Positions 1-10,195 of a stretch of DNA of 64,000 nt are shown here, in pieces. Source of the DNA: Yamadazyma tenuis (taxonomy: Eukaryota > Ascomycota > Pichiomycetes > Serinales > Debaryomycetaceae). Positions within the stretch are counted from its first letter, which is position 1; each line of letters begins with the position of its first letter. The stretch covers positions 868,001-932,000 of the forward strand of contig NC_089467.1 in the NCBI RefSeq assembly GCF_029203305.1. Reading direction: 5' to 3'. The position numbers and the translations under genes were made by a program. A model generated the notes under the pieces. That model had not been told where the DNA came from. It ran no database searches and saw only the letters and a list, made by a program, of their open reading frames with translations.

Positions 1-1367
1 GCAGTATCATGATCGAATCCGTTATTTGTTGGTGATAATGAAGCTTGCACGTTCAAGTGAGTATTTGAAAGTTTTTGTTCTCTCATTCTCTTGTTGAAAG
101 TCTTGTCTATTCTCAAATGGAAGCCAGGAATCCAATCTATCAAGTAAAGAAATAAGAGCGACATCACAAACACATATGTAGCTGTCACCACGCATCCTAA
201 TATTTGGTAGCAAATCTGGATGAAGTTTCCTTCGACCCATCCTCCTTTTGATCCGTACGAAGATTCTCCAAAAATCCCAGTAAGCAAAGAACCCACTATC
301 CCTGTGATGCCATGAATGGCAAAGATATCAAAAGCGTCATCGATATGAAAGAAAAATTTCAATCTGGTTGCCAAATTACTCGATATTCCACCAATCACTC
401 CAAAAACAATTGCTTTCCAGAACCCTGTAGGAGATGAAACGTATCCACCGGCAGGGGTTATCACCACCAAGCCTGCCATTAAACCTGAAGAAAATGAGAT
501 GATTGAAATTTTCCTCTCTGACTTATTATGGCCATTACCATCTAAAGGAGTAGACAGGTAGTAGAAGTCGATGATCATCCATACTACACTACTGACGGAT
601 GCTGCCAACAACGAATTGACCATAATATAGATCGAGAATGTGGAAAACTTATAGTCACACCCAGCAATAAATCCACACCATCCGAATGCAATGAAAAAGG
701 TTCCTAGCAAAATAAACCCGTTATTAGAGCTTCGATAATTATAGAGCAACTTTGAATTTCTAGGGCCTAAGAGATAACTGTAGGCCAAGGCCGTAAAGCC
801 ACTTACCACATGAATGCAGTTTCCACCTGCAAAATCAGTCACCGGTAGTGTTCCGAATTCTGTTGAAAGCCATCCATTTCTATTCCAAAACCAGTAAGTA
901 ACTGGGTTGTAGATGATAGTAGACCAGCAAAATAAGAATAAGAGCATCGGTAACAACCGACCTCTCTCGGCAATACATCCTGGGAATGTGAACCCCACAC
1001 ATATGATTTTGAACATCCCGTTGAATAAAAAATGGTTGATTGATAGTATTTCACCTCTAGGAGTAGCGTAGACAAGTACGGCTGACTCTCTCAACTGTCG
1101 TAACACAGCAAAGTCCAAATCTCCAATGAAATGGTTAGAAGATGATGAGTAACACAAAGAGTAACTCCAAATATACCATTCCAATAGTACAAATGGAGTT
1201 AGTAACATGGGCATTGCAAGTTGTAACAAAGCTGACCTCCTCTGCGTGAGTCCCGAGTAGAAGAGAGAGACACCAACGAGCACGAAGAACAAAAGCATGG
1301 TACAGAAAAGCATATACAACGAGTTAATGGCAAGCTCTATCGGGAGATTACTCTCTTCCGATATCAT
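1..1367 (-). CDS. Ammonium transporter (Amt/Mep family), divergent, 3' end beyond window
   Basis: A continuous reading frame runs from an ATG at 1367 off the left edge (455 codons visible). It is a polytopic membrane protein with the Amt/Mep/Rh signature order: an FYSG motif in the first third, the AERGR motif, DFAGG at about residues 178-182, then the two pore histidines H186 (CIHV) and H352 (AIHG). Members of the family conduct ammonium across the plasma membrane. Having His at the first pore position resembles Mep2/AmtB rather than Mep1/3, which carry Glu there. Several otherwise strong consensus positions differ: the VPG before FYSG is VGV, and the ITPAL segment is replaced. It may therefore be a diverged paralogue. 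The upstream region holds one GATAA motif (1406-1410), compatible with nitrogen control but weak. The C-terminal cytoplasmic tail is not fully visible. Confidence 0.85.
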   Translation of the reverse strand, partial: MISEESNLPIELAINSLYMLFCTMLLFFVLVGVSLFYSGLTQRRSALLQLAMPMLLTPFVLLEWYIWSYSLCYSSSSNHFIGDLDFAVLRQLRESAVLVYATPRGEILSINHFLFNGMFKIICVGFTFPGCIAERGRLLPMLLFLFCWSTIIYNPVTYWFWNRNGWLSTEFGTLPVTDFAGGNCIHVVSGFTALAYSYLLGPRNSKLLYNYRSSNNGFILLGTFFIAFGWCGFIAGCDYKFSTFSIYIMVNSLLAASVSSVVWMIIDFYYLSTPLDGNGHNKSERKISIISFSSGLMAGLVVITPAGGYVSSPTGFWKAIVFGVIGGISSNLATRLKFFFHIDDAFDIFAIHGITGIVGSLLTGIFGESSYGSKGGWVEGNFIQICYQILGCVVTATYVFVMSLLFLYLIDWIPGFHLRIDKTFNKRMREQKLSNTHLNVQASLSPTNNGFDHDT

Positions 1368-1789
1368 GATTATTATCTTTTCAAAAGCTTATTTGTTAGT
1401 GTTTAGATAATTTTTTTACGTTTTCTCAGATGTGTAGAACATTTCCGCAGCCATCGTTTTTCATCGGTACAGTGAGTGAACTTCACTTTTGGGGAATGAA
1501 GACTGGGAGTTTACCTACATAGGTATTGCTCTGCGGGAACAAGGATTATGTGAACACAGAGGCATTTTTAATTTCCAGTTTTCTTCTATTGTTGCTGTTA
1601 GCCCAACAATTATTTTAATATTGGGTATTGTATTATAGTCTTCCACTAACAATTATATTTAAAATATCTATGCGAGTAGTTGGACTTATGGTTTGACTTT
1701 TCGGTTTAGGAGTGGCCACTGGTCAGTTTCTTTCCTGGCAAAACGTCTCAAAAATAATCAGTGGCATTTAACTGCTTTAATGCCAAGTC
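1368..1789. other. Intergenic region upstream of the ammonium transporter
   Basis: This AT-rich spacer of 422 bp separates the transporter start from the phospholipase B stop. It is the presumed promoter of the transporter and the terminator of the lipase gene. A GATAA motif lies at 1406-1410. I see no gene or RNA in it. Confidence 0.6.
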
Positions 1790-3866
1790 TTAAACAGTGG
1801 AGATTCTGGTTTCATGCCAGCAGTACTTATTAAGACACTGATGGCAGTACTCGGGTAAATCCAAACCCATGGTCAAAGCTTTTGGGAGTTGTCTAAAGTG
1901 CATTTTATCTACCTTTCTTTTAATAGCTGCGCAGCTGATGCAGGCTGCAAAATCAGTCGAGTTGTTGGCAGTCGCAAGCTCATAGCCGTTTTGAAACATC
2001 TGGTTTATTTCACTGTGATTATAGCTGAGCTGGAATGTAGATGTATTGGACGCATAGGATATGTGACGGTTCGGGGTGTATACTAGTAGTGGAGGAAGAA
2101 AGTTACCGTCAACCTGTTTAATGTGTGATCCTTCAAGTCTGGGATAGTCAAATATCAAATCACACCCTAGAAACATTGGTGTATTTGGTAGCTGTTTTAT
2201 TTGTTCAGCGCTGGGCACTTTGGGAAAAACCGCTTGTTTGTAACCGGAAATCGAGAATGTGTTGATTTCCATGGTGGCATCCAGATTGTGAAATCTTGAG
2301 GCAGTCTTGGTGAGAGAGCTTCCGTTTGGGAAGTTATAAAGGTCCGAAGACATATCAAAAGCGAGAATCAAGTCCAAGTTTCGGGCTGGTTGGAGAAGTG
2401 GCTGAAAAGGGATATTCTGTCCATCATCTCCACCATCTGCAAGGTACATGTGTTGTTGCGATGAAATAGAATCTTCAGCTTCTTCGTACTCTGAAAACGG
2501 GTTTGGTGAGTAAATGGCATAGTCAGGATGATGCTGTGGGATACTCAGGTCAGTATAATTGGAGCTCAAGCCAAATGTCAGAAGGATGGTTTGAATGGCT
2601 GTCTTCTCTTCGTGGTTAACTTTCATCAAGTAGTTGTAGACATACAAAAACACATTGTTAAAGAGCGAGGAAGAAGTAGCCACCAAAAAACCCACATCAT
2701 CATAGCCCATTTTGCAGCCATCAACTGGAAACCCATTTTTGATGGTGGACCCTAAGTATTTAGTCTTTATAAATCCTGGCATGTATGAATCCCAAGAACC
2801 AAACTCCTCAGGAGTAAATTCCACCAAATGTGACTTCTGGCTTGTTTCTTTCTGTATAGGCGATTTTAATACCGCACAAAGAATAGGAAATGGTTGGGCA
2901 AAAGACTTCATTGACGGAAGCTCCTTGAGCGAGGAGAATGTTCTGGAGGTGAAGCTGGTGAAAAGCTTCTGATTGAGGGCTCTACCCCAGTAATCAGTGA
3001 AGGAAATGTATGATCCCAGCTTCTTCTTGCTGCGTACTTGATTATGAATCGACTCGTAGAAGTTATAGATGTCTTTGATTTTGTTCTCCCCTGAGATTTG
3101 GTTCTTGTTCTCCATCATTGTTAATAATTTTGTAGAAAATCTTGGTTCCGTACCTTTCTTCTTATTGAATCCAAAATAACTAAGAACAGAGCTAACTGTT
3201 CCATCTTCTCTGGTTTCTATATGTTCAGATTTGGGTGAGTTCCCCTTGAAACCTGGATCGAAATCAGGAATTCCTATGAGAAGCCTTCCTTCAATAGCAT
3301 GAAGCTCTTCATCTTTTAGCTGCACCATAGGTTTATAATCATTAACAGCAACGCTCATCACTACCCAGGATCCACCAGATATGCCAGCAATGTAGCTAGT
3401 TGCTTGTAAAAAACCTCCAAGATGCCCAGGATTTTGAGATCCAGGTGTCCTAGAGTCATAGGCAGCTAAAACCCCAGCAGCAGTTAACATAGAACGATAT
3501 CCACCTCCTGATATCGCAATGGCTATGTTCACAGGGCTCAAGGAGTCAAGAACTTGGGATGCTTCGAAGCCAGGGATACAATTTCTTTTGAGTACATGCT
3601 TGAGTGACAATTGAGTTGACCGGTGCCTCTGATTAATGTACGAGTTTTCATACTCCGAAAGTCCCTTTTTTGGGTGGTTAGTTTTGGTGCTCTTTTTGTG
3701 ATTGTGGATTTAAACGTACTTGGGCATATCTGATGATTGAACCTTCAGGACAAGTAGCCGGATATGGTGCGTATGATTTGGTTCCAATAGTTACTGTAGT
3801 ATTCATAAACCCGTACACAAACACCGATAGGCTGTGAAAACACACAAAAACCATCAACAAAATCAT
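1790..3866 (-). CDS. PLB: Secreted phospholipase B / lysophospholipase (two exons)
   Basis: Lysophospholipase of the cPLA2-like PLB family, which removes acyl chains from phospholipids and lysophospholipids outside the cell. Exon 1 (3866-3720, 49 codons) gives a hydrophobic signal peptide and the family's N-terminal YAPYPATCPEGS block. Exon 2 (3664-1790, 624 codons plus stop) carries the rest, 673 aa in total. The catalytic features are the oxyanion GGGYR at about 102-106, the nucleophile serine in GISGGSW at about 145, and the catalytic Asp region LADGGDDGQ near 460. The C-terminus has the family Cys pattern (CHQCLNKYC) and then ends, with no hydrophobic GPI-anchor tail, so it is probably freely secreted or wall-trapped. 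Without splicing, the main frame has no ATG at its start and no signal peptide. The choice among PLB paralogues is open. Confidence 0.88.
3665..3719 (-). other. Intron in the phospholipase B gene (55 nt)
   Basis: Read on the minus strand, the donor is GTACGT directly after a CAA codon. An ACTAAC branch-point motif follows, and the acceptor AG lies immediately before GGACTTTCGG. Removal is phase 0 and joins RYAQ to GLSEYE, recreating the uninterrupted family N-terminus. The branch adenosine lies only about 13 nt from the acceptor. Confidence 0.85.
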
Positions 3867-4007
3867 TATGGTTTAGGAAATGAATTCGCAGCCAAATCTA
3901 CATTGATAATTAGGATCTATTATATTGAAATATAGATGTATAAACAATATTAGTTACAAAACAAGCAAACATATAACTTAGTAATAATCTTAAGAAGACC
4001 GAGACAT

Positions 4008-7000
4008 TTAGAAGTCGTCGTCATCAGAAGACACATAAGCGTCACCCAAGTCCTTCTTCTTCTTCATTCTTTCCTTCTTCTTCTTTCTTAACTCGGCGGA
4101 AGACAACTTCTTCTTTTTCTTAACAGCAGCAAGTTTGTTACCCATAGCATCGAATTTGTCTTCTTCGTCGTCATCCTTCTTTTCCAATCTTGGACCAGCA
4201 CCTTGACCTTGCACCCAGTTGTGACCAGATGGGGTCATTCTACCGTCCAAAACGGCCCACACTTCTTCAGTCAAATCCTTGGTGAATTCAGCAGAGTGAG
4301 TAATGATAACAACACCACCTTGGAAAGCCTTGATAGCCTTAGACAAAGCACCCAAAGAGTCTCTGTCCAAATAGTTGGTTGGTTCATCCAAGACAATCAA
4401 GTGAGGTCTTTGCCAGGTACAAGCAGCCAAGACCAATTTGACCTTTTGACCACCGGACAAACCTCTGATTCTGGAGTGGGACACCAATTCGGCTTCCAAA
4501 CCCAACATGGCACAGTGTTCTTCGATTTCCTTTCTGGTCAAAGGTCTGAATTGACCAGAAGCCAAAGCTTCCTTCATATCCACTTCAGCAACCATCTTGG
4601 AGTGAGTTTCCATCAATTCACCTCTTGGCAACCAAGCGTTGTCAACAGACATCATTGGAACCCATCTTTCAGATTTCATACCCAAGTTTTCACCCAAAGT
4701 CCAAGAACATTCATATTCGTAAGAGTTCTTGAATTTTCTTCTAGCGTGAATACCAGCAATTCTTCTTGGAGATCCTTCAATCTTGAAGATCTTTTCCATT
4801 CCCTTTTCATCGTCTTCGTTGATTTGTCTAGAAGCTCTGTCCATGGTTTCTCTATCTTCACCAGTGTGGAATCTCCATTGAATATATTCAGATGGAGTCT
4901 TGTCCAAATGGTTATCAATGTGAGCAAATGCATGTTGTTTAATGTAAGCAATTCTACAGTTTTCGTGAACGTAAACTTCACCAATAGTTGGCAATAATTC
5001 ACCAGTCAACACGTTAATCAAAGTAGATTTACCAGCACCGTTAGGACCAATAACAGCAATTCTAGAAGACAAAGAACACTGGAAGTTAATGTCTCTGATT
5101 TGTGGCTTAGCAGTACCTGGGTATTGGAAAGTCATGTTAGAAACCTTGACAATAGCCTTTTGCTTGGTCTTAACACCTTCCAAGAAACCAGGTTCTGGGA
5201 ACAGGAATTCCAATTCGGAGGCTCCTAATTCGTAGTAAGATTGAGCAGATGGGCACTTCTTGACGAATTCAGACAAGTTACCCTTGTACTTTCTCAATTT
5301 GAAACCTTCGTAGTGGATAATGTATTCAACAACATTGTCCAAGAAACCAGAGTCATGGGAAACAATGATAGAAGTGATACCACAGGTCTTCAAGTAGTTG
5401 ACCAACCAAGCAACATTGACGGTATCCAAATGGTTAGTTGGTTCATCCAACAACAAGATATCAGCGTTCTTCAACACAGCTCTGGCCAAAGCCAACTTCA
5501 TCTTCCAACCACCGGACAAAGAGGTAATTGGCATCTTGATCATTTCTTCGGTAAAGTTGAATTCTCTCAACTTGTCTTCGACAGCATCCAGGGTCAAACC
5601 AACTTCACCATCCAAAAGCACAAAGTCAAGAACACTGGTTTCGGCGTGAGTTCCATCGATATCATGTTCGACGTAAACGGTCTTACATTCATCTTGGGTT
5701 GGGAAACCTTCAACTTGACCATTGGCAATAGCTCTCATCAAGGTGGACTTACCAGCACCATTTGGACCACACAAACCATATCTTCTATTTCTCTTCAATC
5801 TGAATTGAGTCTTGTTCAACAAGATCTTAGCACCGTAAGCCAAAGAGAACTCACAGTTACACAAGTCTTCACCATCATCTTCTTCATCTTCGAAAGATGG
5901 AGGAGCTGGAATGTTATCAATAGCTCTCTTTCTGTATTCTTCAATGATTTCCTTAGCTTCCTTTTCATGTAAGAAGATGGTAGCGAAAGGCAAGACGTTT
6001 TGCAACCAGGATCCTGGGTGGATGTCTCTTTCATCAACCAAGTCACCACCAATAGCAGCAATGTATTCCAAGACTGGTTCGAATCTAGCACCAATCTTTT
6101 GGTCCTTAACCAATTCTTTGAAGACTCCCAAGGTAACTGGAATGTCACCAGCAGTGGAAACTTCTGGAATAGCGTCGTTTTCACCAACGGCACCAACTCT
6201 TCTCAAGGTGTTCAAAGCTCTTTGAGTAACTTCACGGGCTTCTGGGTCAGCAATAGTTTGGAAGTTAGCCTTCAAAGCTGGCAACAAGTTGGCCATGAAA
6301 GGAGCAACAACTTGAGGATCATCGACCAACTTACACATGTTATCGACAATGACAGCAGCCTTTCTCTTGATGGCGGTGTCTCTTTCAGCCAAACCTCTGG
6401 ACAACAAAGGAGCCATGATGGACAAGGTAGCCATGGTGACTTCAGACACAAAGGTGGTGGCACCCAACAAGTGCACGGTTTCTGGGACTTCGGTAGGGTT
6501 GGCAATACAGTCAATCAAACGAGGAATAAACTTTTCGATATCCTTGTTATCGATGGTTTCGGTAGACTTAGTCATGGTGGCAAGAGCTGTGGCCTTAACC
6601 TCCTTCTTGGTATCCCACATGGTTTCAGACAAAATTGGAATCAATTCAGGCATTCTCAAGGCAATTTGGGCCTTCGCGGTGTCAACCAATTGAGAAATGG
6701 CACCCAAAACAGCGGTTTTTTCAGTCCACTTGTTGGTGGAAGTTAAACTTTCCAACAACAATGGCAAAATCACCTTGATGGAGGTTGGGGTGATGGCCTT
6801 GGCAATGGCAAGCAAAGCTTCGGCACCAGCGACTTGAAGATCCTTGTTTTTGTCACCAGCCTTAGCGGCAACTTCTGGCACCAATGCAACCACGTATGGC
6901 TCAACAGTTGGTGACAAAGCATTAGCAGAGGCAATATGAGTGTAAGCAGCTAAAGCAGCAAGAGATGCTTCAGCATCCTTCTTGTCGGCGATTTGCTTCT

Positions 7001-7166
7001 TCAAGTCAGCAAAGAACTCAACAGGAGCATCGTGTTCAACAATCGAAGAGTTCAAAAACGATGAAATGTTAGAAGCAGCTTCCTCCTTGTTGTCGGCAAC
7101 TTTTAACTTGCTCAACAATTCGGAAAGCACTTCAGTGGAATATTTTGATTCACTGGCAGCAGACAT
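4008..7166 (-). CDS. YEF3: Translation elongation factor 3 (eEF3), ABC-F ATPase
   Basis: Fungal-specific elongation factor that binds the ribosome and uses ATP to release E-site tRNA and support eEF1A delivery. It is 1052 aa, the usual family length. The order is an N-terminal HEAT-repeat region (about 1-320), a helical linker, ABC domain 1 (Walker [10 protein letters not shown] near 460, signature LSGGWK, Walker [12 protein letters not shown]), then ABC domain 2 (second GPNGAGKST, signature [18 protein letters not shown]) with the family's chromodomain-like insertion. A lysine-rich tail with KKKK runs ends in an acidic SSDDDDF. Codon use is strongly biased (TTG Leu, AGA Arg, few CTG), as expected for a very highly expressed gene. 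The C. albicans orthologue is called CEF3. Confidence 0.98.
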   Translation of the reverse strand: MSAASESKYSTEVLSELLSKLKVADNKEEAASNISSFLNSSIVEHDAPVEFFADLKKQIADKKDAEASLAALAAYTHIASANALSPTVEPYVVALVPEVAAKAGDKNKDLQVAGAEALLAIAKAITPTSIKVILPLLLESLTSTNKWTEKTAVLGAISQLVDTAKAQIALRMPELIPILSETMWDTKKEVKATALATMTKSTETIDNKDIEKFIPRLIDCIANPTEVPETVHLLGATTFVSEVTMATLSIMAPLLSRGLAERDTAIKRKAAVIVDNMCKLVDDPQVVAPFMANLLPALKANFQTIADPEAREVTQRALNTLRRVGAVGENDAIPEVSTAGDIPVTLGVFKELVKDQKIGARFEPVLEYIAAIGGDLVDERDIHPGSWLQNVLPFATIFLHEKEAKEIIEEYRKRAIDNIPAPPSFEDEEDDGEDLCNCEFSLAYGAKILLNKTQFRLKRNRRYGLCGPNGAGKSTLMRAIANGQVEGFPTQDECKTVYVEHDIDGTHAETSVLDFVLLDGEVGLTLDAVEDKLREFNFTEEMIKMPITSLSGGWKMKLALARAVLKNADILLLDEPTNHLDTVNVAWLVNYLKTCGITSIIVSHDSGFLDNVVEYIIHYEGFKLRKYKGNLSEFVKKCPSAQSYYELGASELEFLFPEPGFLEGVKTKQKAIVKVSNMTFQYPGTAKPQIRDINFQCSLSSRIAVIGPNGAGKSTLINVLTGELLPTIGEVYVHENCRIAYIKQHAFAHIDNHLDKTPSEYIQWRFHTGEDRETMDRASRQINEDDEKGMEKIFKIEGSPRRIAGIHARRKFKNSYEYECSWTLGENLGMKSERWVPMMSVDNAWLPRGELMETHSKMVAEVDMKEALASGQFRPLTRKEIEEHCAMLGLEAELVSHSRIRGLSGGQKVKLVLAACTWQRPHLIVLDEPTNYLDRDSLGALSKAIKAFQGGVVIITHSAEFTKDLTEEVWAVLDGRMTPSGHNWVQGQGAGPRLEKKDDDEEDKFDAMGNKLAAVKKKKKLSSAELRKKKKERMKKKKDLGDAYVSSDDDDF

Positions 7167-7815
7167 TTCCTTTCTAAGATATCCAAGGTGTTCTTCCTAA
7201 GAAAAATGTGAAAAAACTTCAAAGGAATTTGCTTTGCTTATATAGAAAGAGGAAAAAATTTTCTGATAAATTTTTTCTTTAAGGACATCTGCTTAGAAAA
7301 AATTTTAGTACCCTGCATACAATTCAGGTGAGCAGAATATGATTCTGGAGGCAATTATACAGAGATGGATAGTTGGGATTGGAAGGGATGGCTCTGAACG
7401 TCAGTGGTTTAGTGGTGATCGATTTTAGATATCAGCAGATCAATTTTTGTGTGGAATTGATGTGATGTTCTGTTGAGTCTGCTATCGCAAGATATCTTCT
7501 GTACGGGTATATTTGGGTACGGCATCCCTACCGTTGCCCTATAAACTGTGATCATCGTGCCATAATTTACGCGCTAGATCACCACGGTGTCTTACCCGGC
7601 GCACTGATATCGATCTCAGCCGATAGTGAACAAGGCAAATGTAATACGTAATGAACGGAACAAGAATGGCGCCTAAGATGTTGACTAGATGGACTTCGGT
7701 TACGAGTATAAGATATACCCCAATTGACAGTGTGCCACTAATGTAGCAGTGTCTATTCCCTTAAAATCCAGTTTGCTGCATTGGTGTGCGCCATGTCAAA
7801 AAGTAGACACGCATT
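7167..7815. other. eEF3 promoter region
   Basis: About 650 bp between the eEF3 start and tRNA-Gln, without a credible ORF. T-rich tracts lie near 7250-7310. A TTACCCG heptamer at 7592-7598 matches the Reb1-type general regulatory factor core known from S. cerevisiae; its function here is inferred. Confidence 0.45.
7238..7244 (-). promoter_or_regulatory. TATA box of the eEF3 gene
   Basis: TATATAA on the minus strand, 71 nt upstream of the eEF3 ATG at 7166. The position and sequence fit a TATA element for a strongly expressed yeast gene. Confidence 0.5.
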
Positions 7816-7887
7816 GGTCCCATAGTGTAGTGGTTATCACATCAGATTCTGATTCTGGAGACCTGGGTTCGATTCCCGGTGGGACCT
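7816..7887 (+). tRNA. tRNA-Gln (anticodon CUG)
   Basis: This 72-nt cloverleaf reads CAG codons. The acceptor stem GGTCCCA pairs fully with TGGGACC, with T73 as discriminator as in yeast tRNA-Gln. The D stem is GTGT/ATCAC and the anticodon stem is TCAGA/TCTGG. The loop is TTCTGAT with anticodon CTG at 7849-7851. The T stem-loop contains GGTTCGATTCC (B box) and the A box is in the TAGTGTAGTGGTTA region. There is no intron. The genomic 3' end has no CCA, as normal for eukaryotes. Confidence 0.95.
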
Positions 7888-7894
7888 TTTTTTT
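7888..7894 (+). terminator. RNA polymerase III terminator of tRNA-Gln
   Basis: A run of seven T residues follows directly after the discriminator base of the tRNA, the standard Pol III stop. Confidence 0.9.
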
Positions 7895-7989
7895 AAATCG
7901 GTCTGATCCACTATTGTATAAGCAAGTATTTGTATTAATAAAACGAAATATAATGTATATGTGGCTACTTGCTACTCGTAAATCATAAG

Positions 7990-8490
7990 CTACTCATCCT
8001 TAAGAATCAGATCTTCGTCCACTAAATGATCATCCACCGGCTTTTGCTTCTTTTTACCTTCAATTACCTCATCTTCATCATTCCCCACCACTGGGGCCTC
8101 ATTGGCCATACCACCTTTGGGGGCCTCATTCACACCAATCCCCACGTCCCCTTTGCTGCCCACAGCCAAATTTCCTGCCAAACCAAGATTGCTGGAATCC
8201 TTGTCATTTTCAACCACACCTAAAATGTTGTTGATTCCAACTTTGGTTGATGCCTGTCCGATGTCAATGTCATACTCAGCATCAGGAGCGGCTCGCATCA
8301 GCTGACCCAACCAATAGAAACTCAAGCTAAAGAAACAAAGCATAAACAAGTACCCAATAATCTTTTTCTTAGGCGTTGAAAAATAGTTGGACTGCATCGA
8401 CTCATAAGGAGATCCCTTCTTTCCCTTACCCTTGACAGGCTTCATATAGTAAGGACGCGGTAACCCATTATTTTTATAAGACCCTTGCAT
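7990..8490 (-). CDS. Small single-pass membrane protein, function unknown
   Basis: 166 aa from an ATG at 8490. The N-terminal cytosolic part of about 45 residues is basic (GKGKKG, PKKK). One strongly hydrophobic segment follows (about 46-66, IIGYLFMLCFFSLSFYWLG). The C-terminal part is hydrophilic and acidic, ending in KKKQKP and LVDEDLILKDE. Basic-inside topology suggests a type II ER/Golgi membrane protein. I do not recognise the family. It is transcribed away from the CFEM gene across a shared 347-bp upstream region. Confidence 0.7.
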   Translation of the reverse strand: MQGSYKNNGLPRPYYMKPVKGKGKKGSPYESMQSNYFSTPKKKIIGYLFMLCFFSLSFYWLGQLMRAAPDAEYDIDIGQASTKVGINNILGVVENDKDSSNLGLAGNLAVGSKGDVGIGVNEAPKGGMANEAPVVGNDEDEVIEGKKKQKPVDDHLVDEDLILKDE

Positions 8491-8837
8491 GATTTGTAGG
8501 TGTCAAACTTCAAGTTTTAAAATAACAACTGAGATTTTTATGATATGTTTTTGCGAGACCTGAATTTTTGTCTGGTCGCACTCCAACTCATTGACGCTAA
8601 AGGTGCATTGTTCCGTAAATGGACTGGTTGAGGGGTTCTACCCATGCCAGTAATCTTCAAATTGTACTTGTGACCTTTCAGTTTTCGTGGAAGAACTGGG
8701 CATCTTGTATTGCACAAACTTAAGTTTTAGTTTTGTTGTTTGAACTTCTTAGGTTAGCGGGCACTCCAGGCTTTGCAGAACCTTAAATTTTTTCGCGTTT
8801 TGCAATCAAACGTCTTTTGCAACTTACTTCCACAAAC
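8491..8837. promoter_or_regulatory. Divergent promoter region between membrane protein and CFEM gene
   Basis: 347 bp separate two divergent starts. No ORF or RNA gene is evident. The stretch includes a long A/T-rich segment before the CFEM start. Confidence 0.4.
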
Positions 8838-9533
8838 ATGTATTTGAATATGATTTGGTATTTAATGTCTAATTACATTATGATGACCGGGGTCTTGGCC
8901 ACTCCACCCGCATGCTTTCTCAGCTGTATCAACGAAATGGCCCAGTTCTGTGTTGGTGGCCATACTGACATCAAGTGTCTCTGTGGAGACCAAGACTCGA
9001 TTCTTGGATGTTTGGTTGATATATGCCCCTATGGCACGTTTGAGGCAGCCAGAGACCACTACTTTGGAACCTGCTTGGAGCACGGCCAGCCAACTAACGG
9101 AAGGTATCCCCCTGGGTATTTGCCTCCCCATAATACCACAAAGCCAATCAAAACCAAAACTTGGACTATCACCCGTCCTTCATCCACTGAGCCTGGAAGT
9201 CCTGCCAACACCATCCCCAGTGACAGTTCGGACACTGCCCTGGGCTCAGACACCGATTGTGATGACGAGGACTGGGGGTACGAGAAAACCGTATGGGAAG
9301 AAGAAGAGTCCGTGGACTCTCAGGGTCGTACGGTGATCATTCGGAAACCAGTTCTGGTACCTGAAAAGTACTTGCAGCCCCCATATACAGATCCCAAGCG
9401 AAGAAAATTGATTATTTTGGTGCCTATCCAAGTAGATGAGGCTAGCCTGATCTATTCTGGACAAAAGCAGAATACCAAAAAGCAGAATATCAAAAAGCAG
9501 GGGCGAACTTCGTATGCCCGATCAGCCCATTAG
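8838..9533 (+). CDS. CFEM-domain secreted protein
   Basis: 231 aa from the first in-frame ATG (8838). The N-terminal 20 residues are hydrophobic, giving a plausible though Met/Tyr-rich signal peptide. A CFEM domain follows with eight cysteines at about 26, 30, 38, 47, 49, 58, 63 and 79. The Asp at 44 in DIKCLC is at the position that binds haem iron in Csa2-type CFEM proteins. After the domain comes a Pro/Ser/Thr-rich linker, an acidic stretch and a lysine/glutamine-rich repeat tail (KKQN units). The C-terminus lacks the hydrophobic GPI signal seen in Rbt5-type proteins, so anchoring is doubtful. It stops 17 bp from the convergent Mak31 gene. A role in haem-iron scavenging is an inference from family membership. 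Confidence 0.8.
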   Translation: MYLNMIWYLMSNYIMMTGVLATPPACFLSCINEMAQFCVGGHTDIKCLCGDQDSILGCLVDICPYGTFEAARDHYFGTCLEHGQPTNGRYPPGYLPPHNTTKPIKTKTWTITRPSSTEPGSPANTIPSDSSDTALGSDTDCDDEDWGYEKTVWEEEESVDSQGRTVIIRKPVLVPEKYLQPPYTDPKRRKLIILVPIQVDEASLIYSGQKQNTKKQNIKKQGRTSYARSAH

Positions 9534-9550
9534 CATTCATCCATCGCCCG

Positions 9551-9784
9551 TTATTTTAGCAGCTGATATGTCCGTTTGTCAATATACAACTTACTGATGG
9601 TTGCTCTAGGAACGCTCACAAGGCCCACCTCTCGACGGTTCAGCTTATTAGTCTCGTACACATTGGACATCAACAAGTTGCCGAATGGGTCCACCACCGT
9701 CAACACCCCGTCAAGGACACGGTTGTCACTCAACTCCACTCGCAAACTGCTACCAATGAACTTCTCTGGCGCAATAGTAGTCAT
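9551..9784 (-). CDS. MAK31: NatC N-terminal acetyltransferase auxiliary subunit Mak31 (LSM fold)
   Basis: 77 aa with an LSM/Sm fold: strand order IGSSLRVEL, RVLDGVLTVVDPFGNLLM, then GLVSVPR and a closing YIDK strand. The GLVSVPR block and the terminal IDK are characteristic of Mak31/NAA38 rather than of RNA-binding Lsm1-8. In the NatC complex (Mak3-Mak10-Mak31) it helps acetylate N-terminal Met-hydrophobic ends in the cytosol. The start ATG is at 9784. It converges with the CFEM gene. Confidence 0.82.
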   Translation of the reverse strand: MTTIAPEKFIGSSLRVELSDNRVLDGVLTVVDPFGNLLMSNVYETNKLNRREVGLVSVPRATISKLYIDKRTYQLLK

Positions 9785-10195
9785 AGCTGCTGTTGAAAAT
9801 ATCTTATTTCACAAACCGCACTTTGATCTGGCCCCAGTTACCCGGCGCTCATACTGGCTATATATTGGAAAAGTTTTCCACGCACTTGAAGTCTCTAACA
9901 TCAATCGCATATCCACCCTGGTGTCAAAGTAACTCTTCTGTAGCTATTTTGATAAGGTTCACAAGTGGATAAACGCGTAGAGTAACCCTCGTGGAGCACG
10001 TTTCTGGGCGCCTGGTATTGACATCATGATGGAATATTGGGAATCAGTTGTGTCTAAATTCAGTAGAATTTCTTGTAAATGTAAGCTGGCAAAATCATAT
10101 ACAATGGTGAAGCTTTTGTCCCTGGAGCGGCTCGAGCGGAATGTGGTGCCACCAGCGTGGTGGTAACTGTCGTCGTGACCACCGGGGTTATATGT
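9785..10195. promoter_or_regulatory. Divergent upstream region between MAK31 and the GSKIP-domain gene
   Basis: About 410 bp. The antisense frame over 9959-10243 lacks an early ATG and looks like no family I know, so I treat the stretch as non-coding promoter sequence. Confidence 0.4.

Noticed and set aside
22..240. 72-codon minus-strand frame at the left edge
   Set aside because: It is a shadow: the ammonium-transporter frame covers the same bases and continues in frame from the conserved pore region to the edge.
4203..6746. Several long plus-strand frames opposite eEF3
   Set aside because: They are antisense shadows of a strongly codon-biased gene; the eEF3 frame is unambiguous.
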